Positions 25,729 to 34,249 of a stretch of DNA of 64,000 nucleotides are shown here, piece by piece (the first letter of the stretch is position 1; each line of letters starts with the position of its first letter). Below the pieces are notes generated by a model that saw only the letters and a program-made list of their open reading frames with translations, did no database searches and was not told the origin of the DNA. The DNA is from Rubrobacter tropicus. GTDB lineage: Bacteria > Actinomycetota > Rubrobacteria > Rubrobacterales > Rubrobacteraceae. The position numbers and the translations under genes are program-made. The stretch spans positions 3,472,001 to 3,536,000 of the forward strand of contig NZ_CP045119.1 in the NCBI RefSeq assembly GCF_011492945.1. Direction: 5' to 3'.

Positions 25729-26606
25729 GTTACGGGTCCCCCGTCTTCGAGGAGTTCCAGGAGGTACTGGCCGTAGTCGTTCTTCATCATCGGGGCGGCG
25801 AGAGATTCCAACTGCCCGGCGTCGATGTAACCCTTGCGGTAGGAGATCTCCTCGGGGCAGCCGATCTTGAGCCCCTGGCGCTGCTCGATGGTCTCTATAA
25901 AGTTGCCCGCCTGCTGCAACGACTCGTGCGTGCCGGCGTCGAGCCAGGCCATGCCGCGGCCCATGATCTCGACCCTTAGCTCATCGCGCTTCAGGTAATC
26001 CACGTTGACGTCCGTGATCTCGATCTCCCCCCGCGCCGACGGCTCCAGGTTCTCGGCCACGTCCAACACCCTGTTGTCGTAGAAGTAGAGCCCCGTCACC
26101 GCGTAGTGCGACCGCGGCTTCTCTGGCTTCTCCTCTATGGAGAGGACTCTTCCTCCGCCGTCGAACTCGACGACGCCGTACCGCTCGGGGTCCCTGACGT
26201 AGTAGCCGAAGACGGTGGCGCCGGCCCCGCCGCCGGACGCGCGCTCGAGCTGGTCGACGAACCCCTCGCCGTAGAAGATGTTGTCCCCGAGCACCAGGGA
26301 CACGTCGTCGCCTCCGACGAACTTCCGCCCCACGACGAAGGCGTCGGCCAGCCCTCTAGGCTCCGGCTGGACGGCGTACTCGAAGCTTATGCCCCATTGG
26401 GAGCCGTCGCCGAGCAGGTCCCGAAAGCGGGGCAAATCGTGCGGGGTGGAGATGACGAGGATCTCGCGGATGCCGGAGAGCATCAGGGTGGTGAGGGGGT
26501 AGTAGATCATGGGCTTGTCGTAGACGGGCAGGAGCTGCTTGCTGACGGCGTGGGTCAGCGGGTAGAGCCGCGTCCCCGACCCCCCCGCCAGCACTATCCC
26601 CTTCAA
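25725..26606 (-). CDS. rmlA: Glucose-1-phosphate thymidylyltransferase
   Basis: A 293-residue protein. [20 protein letters not shown] is the nucleotidyltransferase signature; [28 protein letters not shown] and ITDVNVDYL follow in RmlA order. It makes dTDP-glucose. The start is TTG 26606, overlapping the rmlB stop (TTGA) and giving the usual length; the frame is open further upstream but only inside rmlB. Confidence 0.95.
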   Translation of the reverse strand: MKGIVLAGGSGTRLYPLTHAVSKQLLPVYDKPMIYYPLTTLMLSGIREILVISTPHDLPRFRDLLGDGSQWGISFEYAVQPEPRGLADAFVVGRKFVGGDDVSLVLGDNIFYGEGFVDQLERASGGGAGATVFGYYVRDPERYGVVEFDGGGRVLSIEEKPEKPRSHYAVTGLYFYDNRVLDVAENLEPSARGEIEITDVNVDYLKRDELRVEIMGRGMAWLDAGTHESLQQAGNFIETIEQRQGLKIGCPEEISYRKGYIDAGQLESLAAPMMKNDYGQYLLELLEDGGPVT

Positions 26607-27676
26607 GACCGCCCCCCGCCGAGCCCGAGCCGCTCCTGCCTGTAGCCGCGGGAGAGGACGCCCTCGCACCACTCCCGGTTCTCCAGGTACCAGCGCACCG
26701 TCTTCTCCATCCCGCTCTCGAAAGTCTCTTCGGGCGTCCATCCTAGCTCGCGCTCGATCTTGCCCGCGTCTATGGCGTAACGCCTGTCGTGCCCCGGCCT
26801 GTCCTCGACGAAGGTGATGAGAGATGCGTGCGGCGCGTGCGGGGAGTCCGGCACGAGCTCGTCGAGCAGGGCGCAGACCGTCTCGACGACCTCCAGGTTC
26901 GTCCGTTCGTTGTGCCCGCCGACGTTGTAGACCTCGCCCGGAACTCCCCCCTCCAACACCCGCTCGATGGCCCGGCAGTGGTCCACCACGTAGAGCCAGT
27001 CGCGAACCTGTCGGCCGTCGCCGTAGACCGGGAGCGGGCCGCCGCGAAGGGCGGTCAGGATCATGAGCGGTATAAGCTTCTCCGGGAAGTGGTAGGACCC
27101 ATAGTTGTTGGAGCAGTTGGTCGTGAGCACCGGCAGCCCGTAGGTGTGATGGTACGCCCGCACGAGGTGGTCCGAGGCCGCCTTCGAGGCCGAGTAAGGC
27201 GAGTTCGGCCTGTAAGGGCTCTCTTCGGTGAAGTATCCGGTGGCTCCGAGCGTCCCGTACACCTCGTCCGTCGAGACGTGCAAGAACCGGAAAGCGTCGC
27301 GCTCCGCGCCCTCGAGCGTCCGCCAGTGGTCGAGAACCGCATCCAGCAGCCCTTGCGTCTCGACCACGTTCGTCTGCACGAAGACGGCCGGACCGTCGAT
27401 GGAGCGGTCCACGTGCGACTCCGCGGCGAAGTTCACCACCGCCGCCGGCCGGTGCTCCGCCAGCAGCCCCCCGACAAGCTCCCTGTCCCCGATCCTCCCC
27501 TCCACGAACGCGTAGTCGGGGTCGTCCGAGACGGACGCGAGCGTCTCGGGGTTGCCCGCGTAGGTCAGGGCGTCCAGGTTGACGACCCTGAACCGCCCAA
27601 CCGTCTCAAGGACGAAGTTCCCCCCGATAAACCCGGCGCCGCCGGTGACGAGGACGGTGCGTTTGTGGTCTTCCAA
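26603..27676 (-). CDS. rmlB: dTDP-glucose 4,6-dehydratase
   Basis: A 357-residue extended [20 protein letters not shown] binds [34 protein letters not shown] (catalytic Thr-Asp-Glu) and [20 protein letters not shown] (Tyr-x3-Lys) are standard RmlB signatures. First gene of rmlBAC-PPOX-hydrolase. TTG start with AAGGAAGAA upstream, close to the rmlB length norm. Confidence 0.95.
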   Translation of the reverse strand: MEDHKRTVLVTGGAGFIGGNFVLETVGRFRVVNLDALTYAGNPETLASVSDDPDYAFVEGRIGDRELVGGLLAEHRPAAVVNFAAESHVDRSIDGPAVFVQTNVVETQGLLDAVLDHWRTLEGAERDAFRFLHVSTDEVYGTLGATGYFTEESPYRPNSPYSASKAASDHLVRAYHHTYGLPVLTTNCSNNYGSYHFPEKLIPLMILTALRGGPLPVYGDGRQVRDWLYVVDHCRAIERVLEGGVPGEVYNVGGHNERTNLEVVETVCALLDELVPDSPHAPHASLITFVEDRPGHDRRYAIDAGKIERELGWTPEETFESGMEKTVRWYLENREWCEGVLSRGYRQERLGLGGGRS

Positions 27677-27688
27677 AATTCTTCCTTT

Positions 27689-27757
27689 CAGCTTGTCAGC
27701 ATTTCAGCTCGTCAGCACTTCAGCTTCTTGCTGACTAGCTGACCGGCTGACAAGCTG
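27689..27757. repeat. Dispersed TCAGC/GCTGA inverted repeat
   Basis: Perfect 12-base arms CAGCTTGTCAGC (27689-27700) and GCTGACAAGCTG (27746-27757) enclosing further TTCAGC, GTCAGC and GCTGAC units. It lies just upstream of rmlB and before thrC, in a divergent promoter region. Confidence 0.7.
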
Positions 27758-27887
27758 ACTGGCTACCTCCACAATCTACTAGACGCGGCGCACCGTCGCC
27801 ACGCTTCTCGAAAGCTGGCGGGGCGGCATGATGCTCCTTCGGCCGGTAGAGTACGATACGTTCTCTTTACGAAAGGCGGCATCTTCT

Positions 27888-28964
27888 ATGGACGTTGGGA
27901 CGCGGGTTATGAGGCAGGGCGTTATACGGCGGTTTCGCGGGTGGTTGCCGGAGGTTCCGGACCACGCCGTGACGACCATCGGCGAGGGGGACACGCCCCT
28001 GATCGAGGCTCCTACGCTCTCCGAGCGGATCGGCGCCAAGCTCTTCTTGAAGTTCGAGGGGATGAACCCGACGGCGTCCTTCAAGGACAGGGGGATGACG
28101 GTCGCGATGAGCCGGGCCGTCGCGTCCGGGAGCCGGGCCTGCGTCTGCGCCTCCACCGGCAACACGGCGGCGTCCGCCGCGGCCTACGCCGCGCGTGCCG
28201 GGATAAAGTGCTTCGTGGTGGTGCCGGCGGGCAAGATCGCCCTGGGCAAGGCGGTGCAAGTGCTGGCGCACGGGGCCGAGATCGTCCAGATAGAGGGCAA
28301 CTTCGACGCCGCCTTGCGGATCTCACAACAGATCGCCGGCGATAGGGGCGACGTAACCCTCGTAAACTCCGTGAACCCGGACCGCATCCAGGGCCAAAAG
28401 ACTGGCGCTTTCGAGGTCTGCGAGGTGCTCGGCTCTCCGCCCGACGCCCTCGCCCTGCCGGTCGGCAACGCCGGCAACATCACCTCCTACTGGAAGGGGT
28501 TTTCGGAGTGGCGCGATGCCGGGTATTCGGGCTTGGCGCCCCGGATGCTCGGCTTCCAGGCCGAGGGGGCGTCGCCGCTGGTGGCGGGGCACGACTTCGA
28601 GAACCCGGAGACGGTGGCGAGCGCGATCAGGATCGGGGCCCCGGCCAGCAAGGAGGGAGCGCTCGCCGCCGCGCGCGAGTCGGGCGGTGCCATAGAGAGC
28701 GTGACGGACGACGAGATCCTGGCGGCCCAGGGCCTGCTCGCGAGGGAGGAGGGCGTCTTCTGCGAGCCGGCCAGCGCCGCCGGCCTGGCCGGGCTCCTCA
28801 AGCTGGCCGGGGAAGGGCGCGGTCCGGAAGGCACAGTCGTCAGCGTGCTGACCGGGCACGGGCTCAAGGACCCCGACGTCATCCTGGACAGGGTCGAGTT
28901 GCCGGAGCCGGTGGCGGCGACGTTCGAGGCCGTGGCCGGACGAATGGAGAGGCTCGTTCCGTGA
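27888..28964 (+). CDS. thrC: Threonine synthase
   Basis: A 358-residue PLP enzyme. FEGMNPTASFKDRGMTVAMS holds the PLP lysine; CASTGNTAASAAAYAARAG, LVNSVNPDRIQGQKTGAFE and LPVGNAGNITSYWKG (phosphate loop) are threonine synthase hallmarks, close in pattern to the short actinobacterial ThrC. It converts O-phosphohomoserine to threonine. Start is uncertain: ATG 27888 gives the usual N-terminus before GVIRRFRGWLP; ATG 27828 and ATG 27909 are alternatives. A weak -10 (TACGAT, 27852-27857) would exclude 27828. It overlaps thrB by GTGA. Confidence 0.93.
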   Translation: MDVGTRVMRQGVIRRFRGWLPEVPDHAVTTIGEGDTPLIEAPTLSERIGAKLFLKFEGMNPTASFKDRGMTVAMSRAVASGSRACVCASTGNTAASAAAYAARAGIKCFVVVPAGKIALGKAVQVLAHGAEIVQIEGNFDAALRISQQIAGDRGDVTLVNSVNPDRIQGQKTGAFEVCEVLGSPPDALALPVGNAGNITSYWKGFSEWRDAGYSGLAPRMLGFQAEGASPLVAGHDFENPETVASAIRIGAPASKEGALAAARESGGAIESVTDDEILAAQGLLAREEGVFCEPASAAGLAGLLKLAGEGRGPEGTVVSVLTGHGLKDPDVILDRVELPEPVAATFEAVAGRMERLVP

Positions 28965-29893
28965 TCTCCGTCCGCGTCCCGGCCACCTCGGCGAACCTGG
29001 GGCCTGGCTACGACGCGGTCGGGCTGGCGCTCTCCTTGAGCACCCGTATATCCCTGGACCGGGCGCAGCATCCCGAGGTGGAAGTGTCGGGGACGGGGGC
29101 CGAGCTGGTCCCGCTCGGTCCGGATCATCCCGCATACAGGGCGGCCCGGTTCGTGGCCGAGATCGTCGGCGAGGGGGAGATCTCTTTCCACCTGATCCAG
29201 GAGAACGACATCCCGCCCATCCGCGGGCTCGGCGGGAGTGCTGCGGCGCTCGTTGGCGGAGCGGTGGCGGCGAACGAGCTTTTCGGGGGACAGATCGCGG
29301 CCCCCGACCTCCTCAACATCGTCTGCGAGCTGGACGGCCACCCGGACAACGCCGCCCCCGCCCTTCTCGGCGGCCTCGTCATAGGTACCCTGACCCCGAC
29401 CGGCGTGAGCGCCGTCCGCCTGGAACCCAAGGACCTCGGGGTGGCCGTAGCCGTCCCGGACTTCGCCGTTTCGACCACCGCGGCGAGGCGGGCCCTGCCC
29501 GAGAACGTCACCCACCGCGACGCCGCCTTCAACGTGGGCCGCTCCGGCCTCCTCCTCGGCGCCCTCGCGACCGGCGAGTACGACCTTTTGCGCGTCGCCA
29601 TGCAGGACCGCCTCCACCAGCCCTACCGCGCCCACCTGGTGCCGGGCCTGGAAGAGGTAATAGAAGCGGCGCTCGGATCCGGCGCCCACGGCGCCTGCCT
29701 CTCGGGATCCGGCCCCACCGTGCTCGCCTTCGCCCCGCCGGAGAGCGCCCCCGCCGTCGCCGCCGCGATGAAGAAGACCTTCGAGGCCGGGGGGGTCGAG
29801 GCGCGGTCCTGGGCGCTGGACGTCGACCTCATGGGCGCCAGGGTCGAGCCGCCCGGCGAGGTTTCAGTCCCGTCTCCCGTTCCCGTTCTCTGA
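28961..29893 (+). CDS. thrB: Homoserine kinase
   Basis: A 310-residue GHMP kinase. VRVPATSANLGPGYDAVGLA at the N-terminus, PIRGLGGSAAALVGGAVAAN as the ATP glycine loop, and HGACLSGSGPTVLAFAPPES as the third GHMP motif. It makes O-phosphohomoserine for ThrC. GTG 28961 overlaps the thrC stop; the frame is open further upstream only inside thrC. No hom gene is visible in the window. Confidence 0.94.
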   Translation: MISVRVPATSANLGPGYDAVGLALSLSTRISLDRAQHPEVEVSGTGAELVPLGPDHPAYRAARFVAEIVGEGEISFHLIQENDIPPIRGLGGSAAALVGGAVAANELFGGQIAAPDLLNIVCELDGHPDNAAPALLGGLVIGTLTPTGVSAVRLEPKDLGVAVAVPDFAVSTTAARRALPENVTHRDAAFNVGRSGLLLGALATGEYDLLRVAMQDRLHQPYRAHLVPGLEEVIEAALGSGAHGACLSGSGPTVLAFAPPESAPAVAAAMKKTFEAGGVEARSWALDVDLMGARVEPPGEVSVPSPVPVL

Positions 29894-30002
29894 TCCGAGA
29901 TCCCGGTATTTCTCCGTCGAAGGATCTCGTCTGCAAGGGAGTAGCGTGGGATTTCCGACGCCACCGACCGGCTCCCGCCGGAGTGCGTCCATGCCCGAAA
30001 AA

Positions 30003-30038
30003 ACTTCTGGAGATGGGGCCGGGACACTTGCCCCATCC
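30003..30038 (-). terminator. Candidate terminator of the SDR gene at 30049
   Basis: Stem GATGGGGC / GCCCCATC (30013-30020, 30031-30038) with a 10-base loop. On the minus strand it is followed about 10 bases later by TTTTTT, so it is only moderately convincing. Confidence 0.45.
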
Positions 30039-30048
30039 CCCACGGCGG

Positions 30049-30945
30049 TTACCCTCGCGCGGCCGGGTGCAGAAGGTCTTCCAGGCCGATGCGGGTGAGG
30101 AACTCGGCGCGGATGCGGTCGGCGACCACGCTCACCACCTCGGAGCCGTCGTCGGCCGGGTCTATGTGGCTGCGGAAGGGCCGCGCCCCGTCCGGCAGGG
30201 CGACGACGCGCGAGATCTCGTCCGAGACCTGGCTCGCGCTGGCGTCTTCGGGCGCCTGCTCGGCGAGCCTCCCGGCCACCGACTCGAGCATCCCGCCGTA
30301 GAGCGCCTCGTACTCCGCCGCCCTCTCCGCGTCGGCCGGCCGGCCGGCGTTGACGAAGTGCTCCGTCCCGCTGGTGAACGAGCCCGGAACCACGATGGTC
30401 GTCTCGATGCCGAAGCGGGCGAGCTCGGCGGCGTAGCTCACCGCGAGGGCGTCCATCGCCGACTTGGCAGCGAAGTACGGGGCGAGGTAGGGCGGGGTGC
30501 CGCCCCTCGTGCTCGTGCTCCCGACCCACAGGACCAGGCCACCTCCCTGCTCTCTCAGGTGGGGCAGGGCGGCGCGGTTAAGGCGCTGGGTCGAGAGGAC
30601 GTTCGTGTCGTAGACGCGCGCCATCTCCTCCGGCGTGAACGCCTCGGTCGGCCCGTTGACCATGTGGCCGGCGTTGTGGATGACCACGTCCAGCCGGCCC
30701 GCCTCGTCGATGATCTTCGCAACGCCGGCGTCGACGGAGTCCTGCGAGGACACGTCTAGCTCGACGCTACGCAGGTCCACGCCGTGCTCTTCGGCATACT
30801 TCCTGGCCTCCTCGACCCGCCCCGCGTTGCGGCCGGCCGTCTCGCGGATGCCGGCGTAGACGGTGTGACCATCGTCGGCGAGGGCGCGGGCGCTGAGCGC
30901 CCCGAACCCGCTGCCGGCTCCGCTGATCACTATTACCTTTCTCAT
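30049..30945 (-). CDS. Short-chain dehydrogenase/reductase
   Basis: A 298-residue SDR. KVIVISGAGSGFGALSARAL is the cofactor glycine motif; LDVVIHNAGHMVNG the NAG motif; WVGSTSTRG supplies Ser and YLAPYFAAKSAMDALAVSYA the Tyr-x3-Lys. The GxGSGFG form and lack of an early Asp favour NADP(H) weakly. The length (298) exceeds the classical 250 through a C-terminal tail. AGGGAGGACTTC precedes ATG 30945. Substrate unknown. Confidence 0.9.
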   Translation of the reverse strand: MRKVIVISGAGSGFGALSARALADDGHTVYAGIRETAGRNAGRVEEARKYAEEHGVDLRSVELDVSSQDSVDAGVAKIIDEAGRLDVVIHNAGHMVNGPTEAFTPEEMARVYDTNVLSTQRLNRAALPHLREQGGGLVLWVGSTSTRGGTPPYLAPYFAAKSAMDALAVSYAAELARFGIETTIVVPGSFTSGTEHFVNAGRPADAERAAEYEALYGGMLESVAGRLAEQAPEDASASQVSDEISRVVALPDGARPFRSHIDPADDGSEVVSVVADRIRAEFLTRIGLEDLLHPAARG

Positions 30946-31027
30946 GAAGTCCTCCCTTGCTCTTCAAATCTCGCAGGACGAGAGTTCCGAAGCGATTTGA
31001 AGAGGCACCGCCTCTTCAAACCACGCC

Positions 31028-31060
31028 GTCAGCCTCTTTGCCCTTGCTGACAGCTGATAG
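31028..31060. repeat. Dispersed TCAGC/GCTGA repeat
   Basis: GTCAGC (31028-31033) and GCTGAC (31046-31051) as a short hairpin, then AGCTGATAGCTC, directly downstream of the stop of the SDR gene at 31063. Confidence 0.55.
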
Positions 31061-31062
31061 CT

Positions 31063-31800
31063 CTAAACAATGCCCCCGTTGGCGTAGACGACCTGGCCGT
31101 TGACCCAGCGGGCGGGACCGGCGAGGAACGCGACCGCTTCTGCGACGTCGTCCGGCGTGCCGAGGCGCTCCAGCGGGGCCATCTTGGATAGGTGGCCGAT
31201 GGTCTCCTCGTCCTTGCCGTCGAGGAACAGGGGGGTCGCGGTCGGGCCGGGGGCTACGGCGTTGACGGTGATGTCGCGGCCCCGGAGCTCGCGGGCGAGG
31301 ATCAGGCCTACCGCGTCGACGGCCCCCTTGGTGGCGGCGTAGGGCGCGTAGGTTGGCATCGCCAGCTTCACTACCGACGAGGAGAAGTTGACGATGGCAC
31401 CGCCCTCGCGCACCCGTCGGGCGGCCAGTTGGTCGACCACGAAGGTGCCGCGGATGTTGGTGCGGATCATGCCGTCGAGGTCGTCGAGGTCAAAGTCGGT
31501 CAGAGGGCCGAGGACCATCCGGCCCGCGGTATGCACGACGACGTCTACCCCGCCGAAGCCCTGCTCGACGGCGTCGAACGCTTCGGCCATGGCCCGCTCG
31601 TCCGCCACGTCGCCGCCGACGGTCATCGCCCGGCCGCCGGCGGAGGCGATCCCCCCTACGACCTCGTCGGCCCCGGCCTCGTTGCCGGCGTAATGCACGG
31701 CGACGGCCATGCCGTCCCTGGCGAGCCGCTCCGAGACGACGCGGCCGATGCCGCCGGATCCTCCCGTAACCAATGCGACGCGGTTGGTTGCAGTGTCCAC
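31063..31800 (-). CDS. Short-chain dehydrogenase/reductase (FabG-like)
   Basis: A 245-residue classical SDR: VALVTGGSGGIGRVVSERLA, DVVVHTAGRM, IVNFSSSVVKL (Ser), YAPYAATKGAVDAVGLILA (Tyr-x3-Lys), DITVNAVAPGPTATPLF and a GQVVYANGGIV end. The family usually reduces 3-oxo substrates with NADPH; specificity cannot be told. GTG start after AAGGACGGAAAC. It lies between another SDR and the HxlR regulator on the same strand. Confidence 0.9.
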   Translation of the reverse strand: MDTATNRVALVTGGSGGIGRVVSERLARDGMAVAVHYAGNEAGADEVVGGIASAGGRAMTVGGDVADERAMAEAFDAVEQGFGGVDVVVHTAGRMVLGPLTDFDLDDLDGMIRTNIRGTFVVDQLAARRVREGGAIVNFSSSVVKLAMPTYAPYAATKGAVDAVGLILARELRGRDITVNAVAPGPTATPLFLDGKDEETIGHLSKMAPLERLGTPDDVAEAVAFLAGPARWVNGQVVYANGGIV

Positions 31801-31912
31801 GATGTTTCCGTCCTTTCGTTGGTGACCGGATTACGCTTGGGAGTATCCGGTCCGAAGGACGCCGTGCCGCTCAAGAACCTGCCGCCTTTGAGCAGATTCT
31901 TGCTCTCTGAGG

Positions 31913-32395
31913 CTACCGGACGGGGTGGGACGCCGTGCGTTCCAGGCGCACCTCGTCCTGCGGCACGGCCGTGCCGTCAGCGCTCACGAAGCTCGCGTGT
32001 ACCGTACTACCCTCGCCCGTAACGAACGCGACGGTGGGCGGGTAAGCGGAGGGAACGTACTCGTCCCCCCACTGCTGCATGGCGGCGAGGACGAGGCCGA
32101 GCCGCCTCCCCGACTCGGTCAGATGGTACGACTCGCGGGCCCGCTGTCCCGGCTCCCGGTAGCCGCGTTTCTCCATGACGCCGGCCTCGACCAGCGTGCG
32201 GAGCCTGTCCGCCAGTACGTCGGAGGCGATCCCGAGGGCCGAACGGAACTCGGCGTAGCGCGTGGTCCCGACGAGCGCCTCCCGCAGTATGAAGAACGCC
32301 CAGCGCTCACCCACGATATCCAAAGTGTTCGCGAGGGAACAGGGGTCCGAACCCCGATAGTCTCCCCGCACATCATCGTTCTCAACTCGCGCCAT
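31913..32395 (-). CDS. HxlR-family transcriptional regulator
   Basis: A 160-residue protein. CSLANTLDIVGERWAFFILR is the HxlR entry with its characteristic Cys, followed by the winged helix (YAEFRSALGIASDVLADRLR, LVEAGVMEKRGYREPG, SYHLTESGRRLGLVLAAMQQ). HxlR proteins often sense electrophiles or quinones through that Cys. About 40 residues of C-terminal extension follow. It diverges from the SDR gene at 32486 across a 90-base gap holding a palindrome, so it probably controls that gene and itself. Confidence 0.9.
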   Translation of the reverse strand: MARVENDDVRGDYRGSDPCSLANTLDIVGERWAFFILREALVGTTRYAEFRSALGIASDVLADRLRTLVEAGVMEKRGYREPGQRARESYHLTESGRRLGLVLAAMQQWGDEYVPSAYPPTVAFVTGEGSTVHASFVSADGTAVPQDEVRLERTASHPVR

Positions 32396-32404
32396 CGTGC
32401 CCCG

Positions 32405-32462
32405 AGTATAGCTCGCTTGACATATCCAATCCAGCCGTTAAGCTAAGTTGGTAATTACAACT
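32405..32462. promoter_or_regulatory. Divergent promoters and probable HxlR operator
   Basis: On + : TTGACA (32417-32422), 16-base spacer, TAAGCT (32439-32444) for the SDR gene. On - : TATACT (32410-32405) as -10 for hxlR, whose ATG is about 10 bases on. The perfect palindrome GTAATTAC (32451-32458), flanked by AGTTG and AACT, lies at the + strand transcription start and resembles the symmetrical sites of HxlR-type repressors. Confidence 0.55.
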
Positions 32463-32485
32463 CAGGCTCGATCGGAGGCACATCG

Positions 32486-33193
32486 GTGAAGATCTCTGGT
32501 TCCGTCGCCCTGGTTACGGGCGCCGGCCGCGGCATCGGGAAGCATTTTGCGGCGCAGCTTCTGGAGAGGGGTGCGAGCAAGGTCTACGCGACCGCGCGTG
32601 ATCCCGAGAAGGTTGATGTCCCCGGGGTGGAGGTGCTCAGGCTCGACATCACCGACCCGGATTCCGTCGCCGAGGCCGCGGCCCGGGCATCGGACGTGAC
32701 GCTCCTCGTCAACAACGCCGGGGTCTCCAACTTCCGAAACTTTTTGGGCGGTGACCCCGGTGGCGCCCGGCAGGAGATGGAGACCAACTACTACGGGACG
32801 TTGAACATGGTGCGGGCTTTCGCCCCGGTTCTCGGGGCGAACGGGGGAGGCGCGATCCTTAACGTCCTCTCGGTCCTGTCGTGGCTCTCTTTCGACGGGT
32901 CCAACACCTACGCCGCCGCGAAGGCCGCGGAGTGGAGCCTCACCAACGGCGTGCGGCTCGAACTCGCCGGCCAGGGGACGCTCGTGACGGGCCTCGTCCT
33001 CGCGAGCACCGACACCGACATGATGGCCGGCATAGACGTCGAGAAAAACGACCCCGCCGACGTGGTGCGCGCCGCCCTCGACGGCATCGAGGCGGGTAAG
33101 CTGGAGGTCATCGCAGATGATCAGAGCGCCCAGGTCAAGGCCGCTATGGCCGCCGACCCCGCCATGCTCTACTCGCGGGTTGTCTCCGGCTAG
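32486..33193 (+). CDS. Short-chain dehydrogenase/reductase
   Basis: A 235-residue SDR. VALVTGAGRGIGKHFAAQLL, VTLLVNNAGVSNF, NVLSVLSWLS (Ser) and SNTYAAAKAAEWSLTNGVRL (Tyr-x3-Lys). Close in pattern to small oxidoreductases co-regulated by HxlR repressors. GTG 32486 with GGAGG eight bases upstream. Divergent from hxlR; ends in a strong hairpin. Confidence 0.9.
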   Translation: MKISGSVALVTGAGRGIGKHFAAQLLERGASKVYATARDPEKVDVPGVEVLRLDITDPDSVAEAAARASDVTLLVNNAGVSNFRNFLGGDPGGARQEMETNYYGTLNMVRAFAPVLGANGGGAILNVLSVLSWLSFDGSNTYAAAKAAEWSLTNGVRLELAGQGTLVTGLVLASTDTDMMAGIDVEKNDPADVVRAALDGIEAGKLEVIADDQSAQVKAAMAADPAMLYSRVVSG

Positions 33194-33217
33194 CCCCTAC
33201 GCAAAGGCAACGTCAGG

Positions 33218-33250
33218 GCGAAGGGGGCTTCGGACCGACGCCCCCTTCGC
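33218..33250 (+). terminator. Hairpin terminator between converging SDR and AraC genes
   Basis: Perfect 11-base arms GCGAAGGGGGC / GCCCCCTTCGC with an 11-base loop, 25 bases after the SDR stop. The following T stretch is poor, but the stem is very stable and could serve both strands. Confidence 0.6.
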
Positions 33251-33316
33251 TTCCCTCGGGTGCCCGTCCGCGTCCACGACCCCGAGAGCGCTGCCCGCCG
33301 CTCCGTGGGTGGCTGG

Positions 33317-34249
33317 TCATCCGCGCAGCGAAGATGGGGCGACGCCGAAGTGGCGCCTGACGTGGTGGGCGAGGTGGCTCTGGTGGGTAAAGCCGACCGC
33401 GCTCGCCACGTCGCCCACGGGGAGGTCGGTCTTCGAGAGCAGTTCCCTGGCCCGTCTTACCCTGCGTTGGATCACGTACTGGTGCGGCGAGAGACCCGTC
33501 GAGCGCTTGAACTGCCTGGAAAAGTGGTACTGGCTCAGGTTCGCCACCCCGGCCATCTCGGAGAGCCCGAGGTCCATGGAGAGGTTTTCGTTCACGAAGT
33601 CGGTCACGCGCCGGAGCGCGCTCCTGGGCAGCCCTCCCTTCCGGTCCGGCGCGGCCTGCGGGGAGGCGCCGTGGTTGCGTAGCAGGTGCGTCGCGAGCGC
33701 GGTGGCCAAAGAGTCGCCGTAGACCCTGCCGCCGGTTCCCCCTGATTCCATCTCGGCGAGCATCGCGAGGCCTATGTGCTTGACCGCGTCGTCTTGCTGA
33801 TCGAGGCTCGGACGGAGCTCGATCGCGTCGGCGTTGAGCCCGTTCTCCTCGGCCACGTGGCCGAGAAAAGCGGGCGCCAGGCGCATCACGAGCAGGTCCA
33901 CGTCTTTGTCGAAGCGCCAGCCGACCGGCTGCCCGGAAGCCTTCACCGTGACGTCGCCTTCCGAGGTGGGTCCCTCGTAGATCCCGTCGTCCGACCACCT
34001 CACCGAGCTTACGGGCTGCCCCAGGTACAGGGAGGTCGTGTTCTCGGTGAGGGGTGGAAAGTGGTGCTCGGCCGGCGCGTGCCTGAACCGCTCCGCGATC
34101 AGGCCATTCCAGCCAAGCGGCCTGCTGGAGAGGATCGGGGGGTCGGGGTTGCCTTCCATCCGCGTCGACACCTGGGTGGTGCCCTCTCTGTATGCCTGGA
34201 TCGTGTCTGTCATGCCACGACTTTCGAATCGAAGAGGTCTTTTTCGCAT
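33317..34249 (-). CDS. AraC-family transcriptional regulator
   Basis: A 310-residue protein. The C-terminal 100 residues hold two helix-turn-helix motifs: MDLGLSEMAGVANLSQYHFS and PVGDVASAVGFTHQSHLAHH, with FKRSTGLSPHQYVIQRRVRR between, typical of AraC/XylS. The N-terminal 190 residues would be the sensor domain; ligand unknown. ATG 34249 follows GAGAGGTAGA; an internal ATG 12 codons later is possible. No obvious target besides the neighbouring SDR genes. Confidence 0.9.
   Translation of the reverse strand: MRKRPLRFESRGMTDTIQAYREGTTQVSTRMEGNPDPPILSSRPLGWNGLIAERFRHAPAEHHFPPLTENTTSLYLGQPVSSVRWSDDGIYEGPTSEGDVTVKASGQPVGWRFDKDVDLLVMRLAPAFLGHVAEENGLNADAIELRPSLDQQDDAVKHIGLAMLAEMESGGTGGRVYGDSLATALATHLLRNHGASPQAAPDRKGGLPRSALRRVTDFVNENLSMDLGLSEMAGVANLSQYHFSRQFKRSTGLSPHQYVIQRRVRRARELLSKTDLPVGDVASAVGFTHQSHLAHHVRRHFGVAPSSLRG

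Noticed and set aside
4744-31060. CRISPR array from the recurrent TCAGC repeats
   Set aside because: Copies are kilobases apart, imperfect, without regular spacers or cas genes.
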